DNA from: Bacteroidales bacterium | GTDB lineage: Bacteria; Bacteroidota; Bacteroidia; Bacteroidales; UBA932 | Direction of reading: 5' to 3' | Assembly: GCA_028686425.1 (NCBI GenBank) | Contig: JAQUBZ010000018.1 | Coordinates: 1 to 45,639, forward strand | Length of the DNA: 45,639 bases | Shown here: positions 17,145 to 25,492 of the stretch, in pieces | Position numbering within the stretch: position 1 is the stretch's first letter | Layout of the letters: each line of letters starts with the position of its first letter | Notes under the pieces: model-generated | What the model was told of the DNA's origin: nothing | What the model saw: the letters and a program-made list of their open reading frames with translations, nothing else | Database searches by the model: none | Program-made: the position numbers and the translations under genes

Positions 17145-18270
17145 TGTCGTCTTTATTGAAAAGTTTGTCAAGCACTATTTGCATCTGATGTCTCCAAGAT
17201 AAGTCTGATATGGAATTTCTGATTTGTGCGGGTGACATATTGACCGATTTGTAGAAATTAATCAAATCGGGAATATGGATTGGAGAGTCGTCGGCGGCAG
17301 CCTTCATCACGAAAGGCATATTTTCAAAGTCCTCATCCGTTTCTGAGAATATAAAAGGGATGCCGCGGGCGGTATATTCTCTGTTTTTCAAAGGTTTAAT
17401 GTATTTGATACCACTCCTGTGCCTGCCGAGACTTCCCACTCCGAAATCGGCATTTTCAAATACTTCATCCAATTCTGCCCCGTATAATGGGCCATGCAGA
17501 GTAACATACTCCTCCAAGTAGTGTTCTGCAATCGGGACCAATATTTCCTGTTTTTCTCTTTCACCTGTCAGGTTGCCTATTATATGAAAATAGACTTTGT
17601 AATCGGGGTTGCTCTTGTAATAATCCACCATTCCCCTGATAATCCGATCAAAGCCGTGCCAATAATGGACCTCTGCTACTCCGATGAGAGATATACTTGA
17701 AGAAGTATCGTTCAAGTGTTCTTTAATCTTGATGGCCGAAAAATCTATGCCATTGGAAATACGTATGGTCTTCTGTCCGAATATAGTGTCATCGTTGGAA
17801 AAAGTAACTATATAGTCGAACATCCCTGCAAGCTTGTGCCTGAAACACCGATCGACAAAGAGGTCGCATTTCATCCTGAAAGTTATATATTCGCTGTCAT
17901 ACGGGTATGTCGGAATCTCCATTGCCGATTTGATTCCGGCCTTTTTTATCCCTCTGAACAATGAAATGGTGAAAGGGTTGGCATTATGGTAAGATCTGCA
18001 ATAGACAAAGTCGTAATTACCCTCCCTGAGACATCTCAGAATAGGCTTGTAACATATTCTTTTGCGAATGGCGCCCAATTTCCCACGTCCTAAATCGGCG
18101 AGCACTGCTTCATCGAAAATTATCTTTCGGTGATTATTTTCGTCAACAATGTAATAGCAGGATGACATCTCTGCTCCGCATTCTTTCAGAGCGGCAATCT
18201 GGTATCGTATTTTTTTGCTTATACCGTTGTATTCTTCAAATCCGTGGAATATTATAAACAGACCTTTCAT
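17134..18270 (-). CDS. Glycosyltransferase, GT-B type (GT1/GT4-like, divergent)
   Basis: The 378-residue protein has the layout of a GT-B enzyme, with an opening LFIIFHGFEEYNGISKK loop, a second-domain start at SISLIGVAEVHYWHGFDRII, and YVTLHGPLYGAELDEVFENADFGVGSLG. The donor motif is weak: REYTARGIPFIFSETDEDFE replaces the classic EX7E block. Such divergent transferases are common in Bacteroidetes capsule loci. It overlaps the flippase stop by 4 bp (18267-18270) and the following GT4 start by 11 bp. No membrane segment is seen. Acceptor and donor are unknown. Confidence 0.78.
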   Translation of the reverse strand: MKGLFIIFHGFEEYNGISKKIRYQIAALKECGAEMSSCYYIVDENNHRKIIFDEAVLADLGRGKLGAIRKRICYKPILRCLREGNYDFVYCRSYHNANPFTISLFRGIKKAGIKSAMEIPTYPYDSEYITFRMKCDLFVDRCFRHKLAGMFDYIVTFSNDDTIFGQKTIRISNGIDFSAIKIKEHLNDTSSSISLIGVAEVHYWHGFDRIIRGMVDYYKSNPDYKVYFHIIGNLTGEREKQEILVPIAEHYLEEYVTLHGPLYGAELDEVFENADFGVGSLGRHRSGIKYIKPLKNREYTARGIPFIFSETDEDFENMPFVMKAAADDSPIHIPDLINFYKSVNMSPAQIRNSISDLSWRHQMQIVLDKLFNKDDNGK

Positions 18271-19730
18271 AACATATTTTTAGCTTTGTTGATAAGTATT
18301 AAAAATCCTTTTTTCAAATCATAAATGCCTGTGAATTTCAAGAAGCAGAAATAAACCGTAAAAGCTGCAACAATCTTGATTATAAATGACAGTATTATAT
18401 TGAAATCTTCAGGCAAAAAATACGATATGGGCAGCATTACGGCCAACATTATAATCGACAAAAGCACAGGACTTCCAAGCTCTTTCCAAAATGGTCTCCA
18501 TGGCAATCTGAATACCTTATAATACATTATATAATAAGTGATTATAAAGTTAAGTGTAAAAGATGTCGAAATACACCATGCTATGGCGTCTATGGTCTCG
18601 AACCCCCAGACACCTATGCAGATGGCGATGATGTTGATTGCAGCGGTAATGCCACCGCACCAGAAAAGGGCTTTGGTAGAGTTTGATGCCTGAAATATTG
18701 CTCCGGAAGTGGATAGAATAATCTGAAGCGAAACGGTGATGGACAGAATTTGAAATACCGAAACAGATGGTTCCCACTGATTTCCAAACAGCAGAAGAAT
18801 CAGTTCGGAAGAGGTGCATACAAGAAAAACCGACAAAGGGAACCCGATAAATGCCAATATTTTGACAATTTCAAGATAAGAATCGGACAGCTTCTTCAAA
18901 TCGTCCTGCATTTCCGAAAATATCGGATGCATTACAGGCGATACCACATTTGGAATGAGTTGAAGTGGATACATCATCAGTCTGTACGATTTCTCGTAAT
19001 AGCCCAATTCGGACATTCCCAAATGTCTTCCCATCAGCAATTTGTCCAGATTACGCGAGAAATAGTTAATAACATTGAATCCGAGTTGATAAGCAGAATA
19101 ACCGAATATTTTTTTAAGTGAAGTCCATCCGAATGTAAACTTTGCTCTCATTTTATATTGGCTGTAATTGATAAAGAAAAGAGAAATGCTTGAAAATACG
19201 GGATTAATCAACAGGGCATACAGTCCTGCACCGCTGAGGGCGGCGACAACGGCTGCAGTTCCGCCTGCAATTTGTACCGAGAGGCTCCTGATTCCGATAA
19301 ATTTGAATCTCTTGTTTTTTTGAAGAAGGGCATTAGGCACAATGTTGGCAGACGAGAAAAACAGATTGACAGAGAGGATATGGCAAATCGGAATAAGGAT
19401 TTCCGATTTGTAATATGATGCTATCCCCCATGCCGATGCAATGAATATTAACATGAAAGCTATTCCCGACCAAATGGTAAATGAGAAAATATTGTTCAGG
19501 TCTTCATTGTCAAGCTGCTTGTTCTGAATGATTGCAGGGGCTATTCCCATGTCGCTGATCATCGAAAAAAAGGCAATTATGATGGTGGCGACAGCAACAA
19601 TTCCGAAATCTTCCGAAGTAAGAATACGCGCAAGAATGGCAGTGACCACGAGAGAGACAACAACTCCTGAATACTTGGCAATCGCAGTGTAAAAGATGCC
19701 GGACACCATATTTTCACGAGCGGTACTCAT
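18267..19730 (-). CDS. wzx: Wzx-type polysaccharide flippase (MOP superfamily)
   Basis: Wzx flips undecaprenyl-PP-linked repeat units from the cytoplasmic to the periplasmic side of the inner membrane. The 487-residue protein is of normal length, with 12-14 hydrophobic segments. The N-terminus REN...GIFYTAIAKYSGVVVSLVVTA, then LTSEDFGIVAVATII and later GYYEKSYRLMMYPLQLIPNVVSPVMHPIFSEMQ, is characteristic of the polysaccharide-specific transport (PST) branch. It shares 1 bp with the upstream GT2 and 4 bp with the downstream transferase. With the Wzy-like protein at 27667-29136 it marks the locus as Wzx/Wzy-dependent. Confidence 0.92.
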   Translation of the reverse strand: MSTARENMVSGIFYTAIAKYSGVVVSLVVTAILARILTSEDFGIVAVATIIIAFFSMISDMGIAPAIIQNKQLDNEDLNNIFSFTIWSGIAFMLIFIASAWGIASYYKSEILIPICHILSVNLFFSSANIVPNALLQKNKRFKFIGIRSLSVQIAGGTAAVVAALSGAGLYALLINPVFSSISLFFINYSQYKMRAKFTFGWTSLKKIFGYSAYQLGFNVINYFSRNLDKLLMGRHLGMSELGYYEKSYRLMMYPLQLIPNVVSPVMHPIFSEMQDDLKKLSDSYLEIVKILAFIGFPLSVFLVCTSSELILLLFGNQWEPSVSVFQILSITVSLQIILSTSGAIFQASNSTKALFWCGGITAAINIIAICIGVWGFETIDAIAWCISTSFTLNFIITYYIMYYKVFRLPWRPFWKELGSPVLLSIIMLAVMLPISYFLPEDFNIILSFIIKIVAAFTVYFCFLKFTGIYDLKKGFLILINKAKNML

Positions 19731-20677
19731 TATTTTACGAGTTTGGACAAAGGTGATTTGAATAGCAGTACAATGATATTTTTAGGCTGTATCAGACACG
19801 GGTAATGTGTCAGGACTATCCATAAAATACTGCACCTCTTTGAGAATGAGAGCCTCCATGAATTATATATGGCAGGATTGATAAAATAATTTATTACACG
19901 ACGGACAGTGTGCCGATACTCTTTACCATTTTTTCTGCCGTATTTGTCCAACTCTCCGGCCACTTTAAGGTAACTATCTATATTTTTGTCCGAAAAAGGC
20001 TTGGTCATAATGGAATTATCTCTTATTCTTCTCTTGAAAAATGCCCTGTCTATCTTGCCTACCCTTGAAGCCTCCATATACATGAGTGCCGTGCACAACT
20101 CATCCTCATGCAGTATGCCGGGGTAAAAAGAGAGGGAGGCATTGCGATAAAAAGAACTCTTTATGAAATTAAGCCACGCCGATGCTCTGTATTTTTTGAT
20201 AGATATCAGATATTCAAGTAATTGCCTGCCATTGTAAGCCTTTTCTTCCATATATCCCGCTCTGTGATAATCCATCCGGAAATCAGTACAGACATTGTTG
20301 TCCATGAAACTTTCGGCATCGAACAGTACAAAATCGAGATTGTCTGCGACACATTTATTGTAGCACAACTCAAGTGTGTCTTCGTCAAGCAGGTCATCAC
20401 TATCCATAAAGTAAAGATAATCTCCGCAAGATTGCTCTGCTCCGGCATTTCTGGCCGCAGATAATCCTTGATTTGACTGCGAAATCAGCTTAATGCGAGA
20501 ATCTGTGTCTGCAATTTGTTGAACTATGTCGGGGCCATTGTCTGTTGAGCCGTCATTTACCACAATTATCTCTATTTCATGTAAGGTCTGATGTGTAATG
20601 GACAACAGGGTCTGCTCTATATAATCCTCGGTATTGTACAGAGAAATCACCACACTTGTCTTTATGCTGTTAATCAT
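19730..20677 (-). CDS. Glycosyltransferase family 2
   Basis: This 315-residue protein is a standard GT2: TSVVISLYNTEDYIEQTLLS at the first strand, IIVVNDGSTDNGPDIV, LSAARNAGAEQS, the metal-binding YFMDSDD, and LHEDELCT at the acceptor side. The C-terminal ~80 residues are amphipathic and may touch the membrane. It is the first gene of the minus-strand exopolysaccharide operon. A perfect -7 box (20705-20712, minus strand) lies upstream, next to the divergent promoter of the hybrid kinase. The sugar it adds is not predictable. Confidence 0.9.
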   Translation of the reverse strand: MINSIKTSVVISLYNTEDYIEQTLLSITHQTLHEIEIIVVNDGSTDNGPDIVQQIADTDSRIKLISQSNQGLSAARNAGAEQSCGDYLYFMDSDDLLDEDTLELCYNKCVADNLDFVLFDAESFMDNNVCTDFRMDYHRAGYMEEKAYNGRQLLEYLISIKKYRASAWLNFIKSSFYRNASLSFYPGILHEDELCTALMYMEASRVGKIDRAFFKRRIRDNSIMTKPFSDKNIDSYLKVAGELDKYGRKNGKEYRHTVRRVINYFINPAIYNSWRLSFSKRCSILWIVLTHYPCLIQPKNIIVLLFKSPLSKLVK

Positions 20678-20697
20678 TGCGGTAATGTTAGAAATAA

Positions 20698-20729
20698 TTT
20701 GCTACAAAGATAAAATTTTTATACATTTG
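20698..20729 (+). promoter_or_regulatory. Bacteroidetes-type promoter of the hybrid kinase operon
   Basis: A -33 TTTG (20698-20701) and a -7 TACATTTG (20722-20729) are separated by 20 nt, a full match to the Bacteroidetes consensus. Transcription would begin about 30 bp before the ATG at 20768. It overlaps the minus-strand -7 box at 20705-20712. Confidence 0.7.
20705..20712 (-). promoter_or_regulatory. Predicted -7 box of the minus-strand exopolysaccharide operon
   Basis: Read on the minus strand these bases are TATCTTTG, a perfect -7 element 27 bp upstream of the GT2 ATG at 20677. No TTTG is found at the -33 distance. It lies inside the spacer of the divergent plus-strand promoter, so the two promoters would compete for polymerase or share a regulator. 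Confidence 0.55.
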
Positions 20730-20767
20730 GCAGAATTATTTTTTAAACAATTGTAAACAGACTTGTT

Positions 20768-23125
20768 ATGGAGAAGGTCGGTTACATGTCTTTGTGCATT
20801 ATTCTTTTGATAATGTGCGCATTGGCTGCATTATCGCTTGTTGTTCGCAAGAGACATCACAAGTATGTTGATGAAAAGGCGAAATTCGTAAAGGGGGTTA
20901 TTTCCGCCATTGATGGCGTTGTTGCTATTCTTGACGGTAGTGGCACTTTTCTCGAAATATTAAATAATACCCTTTGGGACAGTGTAATAGACAGGTCCAA
21001 ACGATACGAACTCAAATATTTTGTATCCGATGAAGAAGAGCTCCGTAAATGTTTGGAGATTGTTAAAAGAGTTTTGTCTTCCGGTGTTACCGAGAGGACA
21101 AAGGTCAAAGTCAATATCAGGGGGAGAGAGATGCACTTCAAGGTATCTGTCGTCAAATATGAGGAAGGGAGATTACTTGTATCCATGATTGACGATACGG
21201 CCGCTGAGAAGAGCAGATTGGAAGAGACAAGGCATCGTCTGGCTATTGAAACCATCTTGAACGAAATCCCTGTTTCCATTACTGTCAAGAATCTTTCTTC
21301 GGGGCAATATCTGATTTGGAACAAGAAAGCATCACTTCTATGGCATGTAGATGGGAAACAGATGGTTGGCAAATTTATTGACTGGTATCCCGTTCAACAG
21401 GTGGGGAAAGCAGTTGCGCTACTTGAAGAAAAAGCTTGTAAGAGCGGGGCTGTCGTGTCTGAAGTTATTGACTGTACGCTTGAGAATGAAGAGCATCAGA
21501 TATTTGTCAACAAATTGGTTCTTCCGTTTTTAGATGAAGAACAATGGGTGGTATCCACAGCTGTTGATGTTACCGATTTGGTGGAAAAAGAGAGGATAAT
21601 CTCCGAATTGAATAAGAAGATGATGATGGTTCATAAGTCTTTGAAGCTCGCATCTTTCAGTATAGATGTCAGGGAATCGCTGTTGGACGTTAATTTATCC
21701 ATGTTTTTAGATGATGACGGAAAATCCGTCCGACAGGTCTCCCTGTCTCTTGAGCAGTTCTTTAATTGCATCTCCGAGAATTACAGATCGGAGGTCAGGT
21801 ACTCCTTGAAGCAATTGATCACCGGAGAAAAAGAGAATTTAAGTGAAGAGTACAAGATAAGGAGTATTACAGGCAGAGGTACCGAGATATGGATTGCATC
21901 CTATGCAATAGCCACCGAAAGGGACAAAAACGGTGTTGCTTTGTATATAGTCGGAGGCGCAAATGATATAACCAAACGTAAAAAGCTTGAAATAGAGTTG
22001 GAAAGAGATAAAATACTTGCTCAGCAGGCGAGTAAGCAGAAGTCTGCATATCTCGCAAACATGAGCCATGATATACGTACTCCGCTAAATGCCATTATCG
22101 GTTTTTCGGGAATAATGGCTGAGATGGATGACAGGAAGGAGAGAGACTCTCTTATATCGATTATTAAAAGCAACAGTGATATATTGCTCAGGCTTATAGA
22201 CGATATTCTGGATATTTCCAAGATAGAGGCCGGCACATTGGCCTTTTCTTACACAAATGTGAATATCAATCAATTGTTTGATGAACTTCAACCCGTATAT
22301 CAAATGAAGATGGCAGGGAACGTAAGTCTGGTATTTGAAAAACCTCTCGAAGAGTGTATAATAAGTACGGACAGAAGCAGGCTGACACAAGTACTTACCA
22401 ATTTTGTAACCAATGCTGTTAAATTTACATCAAAGGGGACAATAACAGTTGGATATGACGTTCAAAATGACAAAAAAGAGATATTGCTATATGTAAAAGA
22501 TACGGGATGCGGTATATCTCAGGATAATCTTAAGGTGGTGTTCGACAGGTTTGTGAGACTGAACACAACGGCGGCCGGGACAGGGCTGGGATTATCCATT
22601 TCTTCATTGATTGTTGAGGCGATGGGTGGACGAATAGGTGCCGAGTCTAAGGAAAATGAAGGTTCGACTTTCTGGTTTACACTGCCGTATAAAAAGGATG
22701 ATACGGAAACAACAGAGTCTTTTCAGGTAGCAGCCCCGCAATTATCCAATATCAAGACGGATATAACTATACTCATTGCGGAGGATAATGAAAGCAATTA
22801 TCTGCTTGTAAGTTCTATCCTTAAACAATTCAAACTGATTCACGCATGGAATGGAGAAGAAGCAGTCAATATGACCAAGGCCTACAATCCGGACGTAATA
22901 CTGATGGACATAATGATGCCGATTATGGATGGATATCAGGCAATGGCGGCTATCAGGGAGTTTTCTCCGGAGATTCCGATTATTGCCGTTACAGCATACG
23001 CTTCATCAGAGGATAAGAAAAAAATAGAGGACGCGAAATTCTCGGGATTTGTCGCAAAACCGGTGAATTCAAAAGTTTTAATTAATACCATAATTATGGC
23101 ATTAAAATTGGGGGGGGGCGACTAA
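20768..23125 (+). CDS. Hybrid sensor histidine kinase (TM-PAS-HisKA-HATPase-REC)
   Basis: This 785-residue hybrid kinase has one N-terminal membrane segment (about 6-26) and no large periplasmic part. Two or three PAS-like regions follow (about 40-150, 155-275, 290-405). HisKA has His 434 in LANMSHDIRTPLNAIIGF. The ATPase part shows TNFVTNAVKFTS, DTGCGIS and GTGLGLSIS. A C-terminal receiver (about 667-780) has phospho-acceptor Asp 714 in ILMDIMMPIMDG and a KPV motif. It should sense a cytoplasmic or membrane signal and relay phosphate to partners, most obviously the single-domain regulator 32 bp downstream. The coding sequence ends in a run of nine G (23110-23118), out of keeping with the AT-rich surroundings. 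Confidence 0.92.
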   Translation: MEKVGYMSLCIILLIMCALAALSLVVRKRHHKYVDEKAKFVKGVISAIDGVVAILDGSGTFLEILNNTLWDSVIDRSKRYELKYFVSDEEELRKCLEIVKRVLSSGVTERTKVKVNIRGREMHFKVSVVKYEEGRLLVSMIDDTAAEKSRLEETRHRLAIETILNEIPVSITVKNLSSGQYLIWNKKASLLWHVDGKQMVGKFIDWYPVQQVGKAVALLEEKACKSGAVVSEVIDCTLENEEHQIFVNKLVLPFLDEEQWVVSTAVDVTDLVEKERIISELNKKMMMVHKSLKLASFSIDVRESLLDVNLSMFLDDDGKSVRQVSLSLEQFFNCISENYRSEVRYSLKQLITGEKENLSEEYKIRSITGRGTEIWIASYAIATERDKNGVALYIVGGANDITKRKKLEIELERDKILAQQASKQKSAYLANMSHDIRTPLNAIIGFSGIMAEMDDRKERDSLISIIKSNSDILLRLIDDILDISKIEAGTLAFSYTNVNINQLFDELQPVYQMKMAGNVSLVFEKPLEECIISTDRSRLTQVLTNFVTNAVKFTSKGTITVGYDVQNDKKEILLYVKDTGCGISQDNLKVVFDRFVRLNTTAAGTGLGLSISSLIVEAMGGRIGAESKENEGSTFWFTLPYKKDDTETTESFQVAAPQLSNIKTDITILIAEDNESNYLLVSSILKQFKLIHAWNGEEAVNMTKAYNPDVILMDIMMPIMDGYQAMAAIREFSPEIPIIAVTAYASSEDKKKIEDAKFSGFVAKPVNSKVLINTIIMALKLGGGD

Positions 23126-23157
23126 TCTCTTCAAAAAAATTTTAGATTTAAAACATA

Positions 23158-23520
23158 ATGAAAAAAATTTTAATAATTGACGATAAGGAGGCGATAGCAA
23201 AGGTACTTTCGATTTACCTTGCTTCCGAATATGAGTGTATTCATTTTGATAATCCCATAAAAGCTCTGAAATGGTTGCAGGAGGACAATATTCCCGATTT
23301 GATAGTATTGGATATCAGAATGCCCGAAATGAGAGGGGATGATTTCCTGATTTATTTAAAGCAAAACGAATTATATAAGGCAATACCTGTAATAATGCTT
23401 TCAAGTGAGGATAGTAGTTCCGACCGAATAAGGCTTTTGTCGGAAGGAGCGGAGGATTTTATTGTCAAGCCGTTTAATCCTTTGGAATTGAAAATCAGAG
23501 TGAAAAAAATAATAGGTTGA
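23158..23520 (+). CDS. Single-domain response regulator
   Basis: The 120 residues are just a receiver domain: acidic pair D8/D9 in LIIDDKEA, phospho-acceptor Asp 52 in IVLDIRMPEM, the Ser in MLSSED, and KPF near 105. No output domain is present, so it acts by binding a partner or as a phosphorelay intermediate. Its stop codon overlaps the TTG start of the sugar transferase (TTGA at 23517-23520). The natural reading is that hybrid kinase, regulator and transferase form one signalling-to-synthesis chain; that link is inference. Confidence 0.92.
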   Translation: MKKILIIDDKEAIAKVLSIYLASEYECIHFDNPIKALKWLQEDNIPDLIVLDIRMPEMRGDDFLIYLKQNELYKAIPVIMLSSEDSSSDRIRLLSEGAEDFIVKPFNPLELKIRVKKIIG

Positions 23521-24689
23521 GTTATTGCGTAGTTTACATAGGGAAAAATAGTGAGGACATAGATAAGTTTTCACGCATTACTGAGCAGAGATTAGTAGTT
23601 CTGCCTGACGTCATTGCTGCAATTGACCTTGACAAAGTTCAAAAGAAGGGAATGAAAATGGTGTTGCTATTTGAAAAGACCGATGACAAGGAGGCCGATT
23701 ATATATGGATTGATTTTTTAAAGACCAAAGTAGCCTCCTACAAAATACTTGTTACCAATGATATTTTGACAAAAGAAGAAAGAAGTCTGTATTTACAGGC
23801 AGGTATCAATAATGTTATCAATTCAGACATATCGAGTGATGCTTTCTGGAAAATAATCAAATATGTACCAAATGATTTGTTTGAGAAAGATATTAGTGAT
23901 ATAGATCACAAAGTTCACTATTTCAAAATGCCTCTGTATAAAAGAATTTTTGATATTTTTGTCTCGTTTATTGCGCTTGTCGTTTTGTCTCCCTTGTTGA
24001 TAGTTGTCGCTCTTGCCATCAGAATAGAGAGCCCCGGACCGATAATATACAAGTCCAAGAGGGCGGGGTGCAATTGGAAGGTGTTTGACTTTCTAAAATT
24101 CAGATCCATGTATATGGATGCGGACAAGAGGCTGAAAGAATTTTTGGAACTGAATCAGTACGATATGGATGGTGAAGGAAATATTATAAAAGATGCAGGC
24201 AATAGGACTAAACCCTCTGCAACAGTTGAAAATGGTGCGGATGAGGAGGTAATGCTCGTTTCCGATGATAGTGTGGTCCTTGAAAATACATATTTGTCTC
24301 GAGTGAATGAAGAGCAGAGAAAGGCTTTTATGAAATTTGAAAATGACCCACGTATTACAAAAGTGGGGAAATTTATCAGAAAATACAGTATAGATGAATT
24401 GCCTCAATTGATAAATATATTGAAGGGGGATATGTCGATAGTGGGCAACAGGCCGCTTCCGTTGTATGAAGCGGAAAAGTTGACGGGAGATGATTATATT
24501 GCAAGATTTATGTGCCCTGCCGGGCTGACAGGCCTATGGCAGGTCGAAAAACGTGGTGACTCCGGAGCCTTATCTCCGGAAGAACGAAAGCAACTTGATA
24601 TTAAATATGCTCGTAATATGTCTGTTTTTTTGGATTTAAAGATTATTTTAAAGACATTTACGGCTTTTATACAAAAAGATAATGTATAG
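23517..24689 (+). CDS. Polyprenyl glycosyl-1-phosphate transferase with receiver-like N-terminal domain
   Basis: The C-terminal ~260 residues are a bacterial sugar transferase (WbaP/WcaJ-like) that puts the first sugar-1-phosphate on undecaprenyl phosphate. They show one membrane helix (RIFDIFVSFIALVVLSPL), PGPIIYKSKRAG, FLKFRSMYMDAD, DPRITKVGKF, SIDELPQLINILKGDMSIVG and GLTGLWQVEKRGD. About 60 extra residues lie between FRSM and DPRITKVG. The first ~125 residues lack membrane helices and instead show a receiver-like alternation (YCVVYIG, KMVLLFEK, YKILVTND, AGINNVI) without a convincing phospho-acceptor. The start is TTG, coupled to the regulator stop; the next Met would cut the domain. It probably begins repeat-unit synthesis for this locus. 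Confidence 0.85.
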   Translation: MSYCVVYIGKNSEDIDKFSRITEQRLVVLPDVIAAIDLDKVQKKGMKMVLLFEKTDDKEADYIWIDFLKTKVASYKILVTNDILTKEERSLYLQAGINNVINSDISSDAFWKIIKYVPNDLFEKDISDIDHKVHYFKMPLYKRIFDIFVSFIALVVLSPLLIVVALAIRIESPGPIIYKSKRAGCNWKVFDFLKFRSMYMDADKRLKEFLELNQYDMDGEGNIIKDAGNRTKPSATVENGADEEVMLVSDDSVVLENTYLSRVNEEQRKAFMKFENDPRITKVGKFIRKYSIDELPQLINILKGDMSIVGNRPLPLYEAEKLTGDDYIARFMCPAGLTGLWQVEKRGDSGALSPEERKQLDIKYARNMSVFLDLKIILKTFTAFIQKDNV

Positions 24690-24692
24690 GAT

Positions 24693-25490
24693 ATGAAGAG
24701 TTATAATTTTTTACCTTTTATATTTTTGCTATTGTGCCCATTGGCATTAATGGCCCAGATTGACACTACGGTCAATCATAATCATAATATAAAACCCGTA
24801 GAGCAAGTTTCCGACTCCCTGAAGCCGATAGACAAATTTTCCACTATGACGGCGGCGGATTTGATGTCCATTGAGCTTCCACCGTTGTCCGTATTATTGG
24901 AAAATGCGAAACAAAGTCCCGTTACGGCCGCTTTGATGGCTCAGATGGAGCAATATCAGCAAGAGCTGAAAATACAGAAGAAATCATGGCTTCAACATAT
25001 CCGTGTGTATTCTACATACCAATATGGAACCATGACGATGTTCTCTTTTGAATATCCTTCACCTTCAGGCATATACGTAGGCAATGACCAGAGCATGTAT
25101 AGTGTGGGGGCGTCATTGTCCATTCCTCTCGATGAATTTTTTACAAGAGGAAATAAAATAAAGAAACAGCAGATAGCCGTTAAACAGGCTGAATATGAAG
25201 TTGAAAGATGGTTTGAAGAGTTGAGCCTCAATATAATTGAAGAATATACCAATGTCTTGCAGTTTCTCAGCCAGCTGAAGGTTCAGACAGAAGATGCTGC
25301 CATGGCAAGGGCGCAATATACAATTTCCGAATCCAATTTTATCAATGGTAAAATGGATATTCAGACATTGAGCCGTTTTAAAACGGATGTCAGCACTGCT
25401 GTTACACGTTACGAAAACACATACAACAACTTGCTGAAAGCTGTATTGAGACTTGAAATTCTATCACAAACCAAAATAATTAGTAAATAA
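24693..25490 (+). CDS. Half-length TolC-like outer membrane protein
   Basis: The 265-residue protein begins with a signal peptide (MKSYNFLPFIFLLLCPLALM, likely cut after MAQ or nearby). After a linker it shows one TolC-type unit: helices around 75-105, an amphipathic beta hairpin around 108-148 (HIRVYSTYQYG and YSVGASLSIPL), then long helices with FFTRGNKIKKQQIAVKQAEYEVE and a final helix rich in Lys and Leu. Classic TolC has two such units in 430-490 residues; this has one, so more protomers would be needed for a barrel. It lies 3 bp after the sugar transferase and 2 bp before the Wzc-like gene. A role as the outer-membrane exit for the polymer is inferred. Confidence 0.75.
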   Translation: MKSYNFLPFIFLLLCPLALMAQIDTTVNHNHNIKPVEQVSDSLKPIDKFSTMTAADLMSIELPPLSVLLENAKQSPVTAALMAQMEQYQQELKIQKKSWLQHIRVYSTYQYGTMTMFSFEYPSPSGIYVGNDQSMYSVGASLSIPLDEFFTRGNKIKKQQIAVKQAEYEVERWFEELSLNIIEEYTNVLQFLSQLKVQTEDAAMARAQYTISESNFINGKMDIQTLSRFKTDVSTAVTRYENTYNNLLKAVLRLEILSQTKIISK

Positions 25491-25492
25491 CC

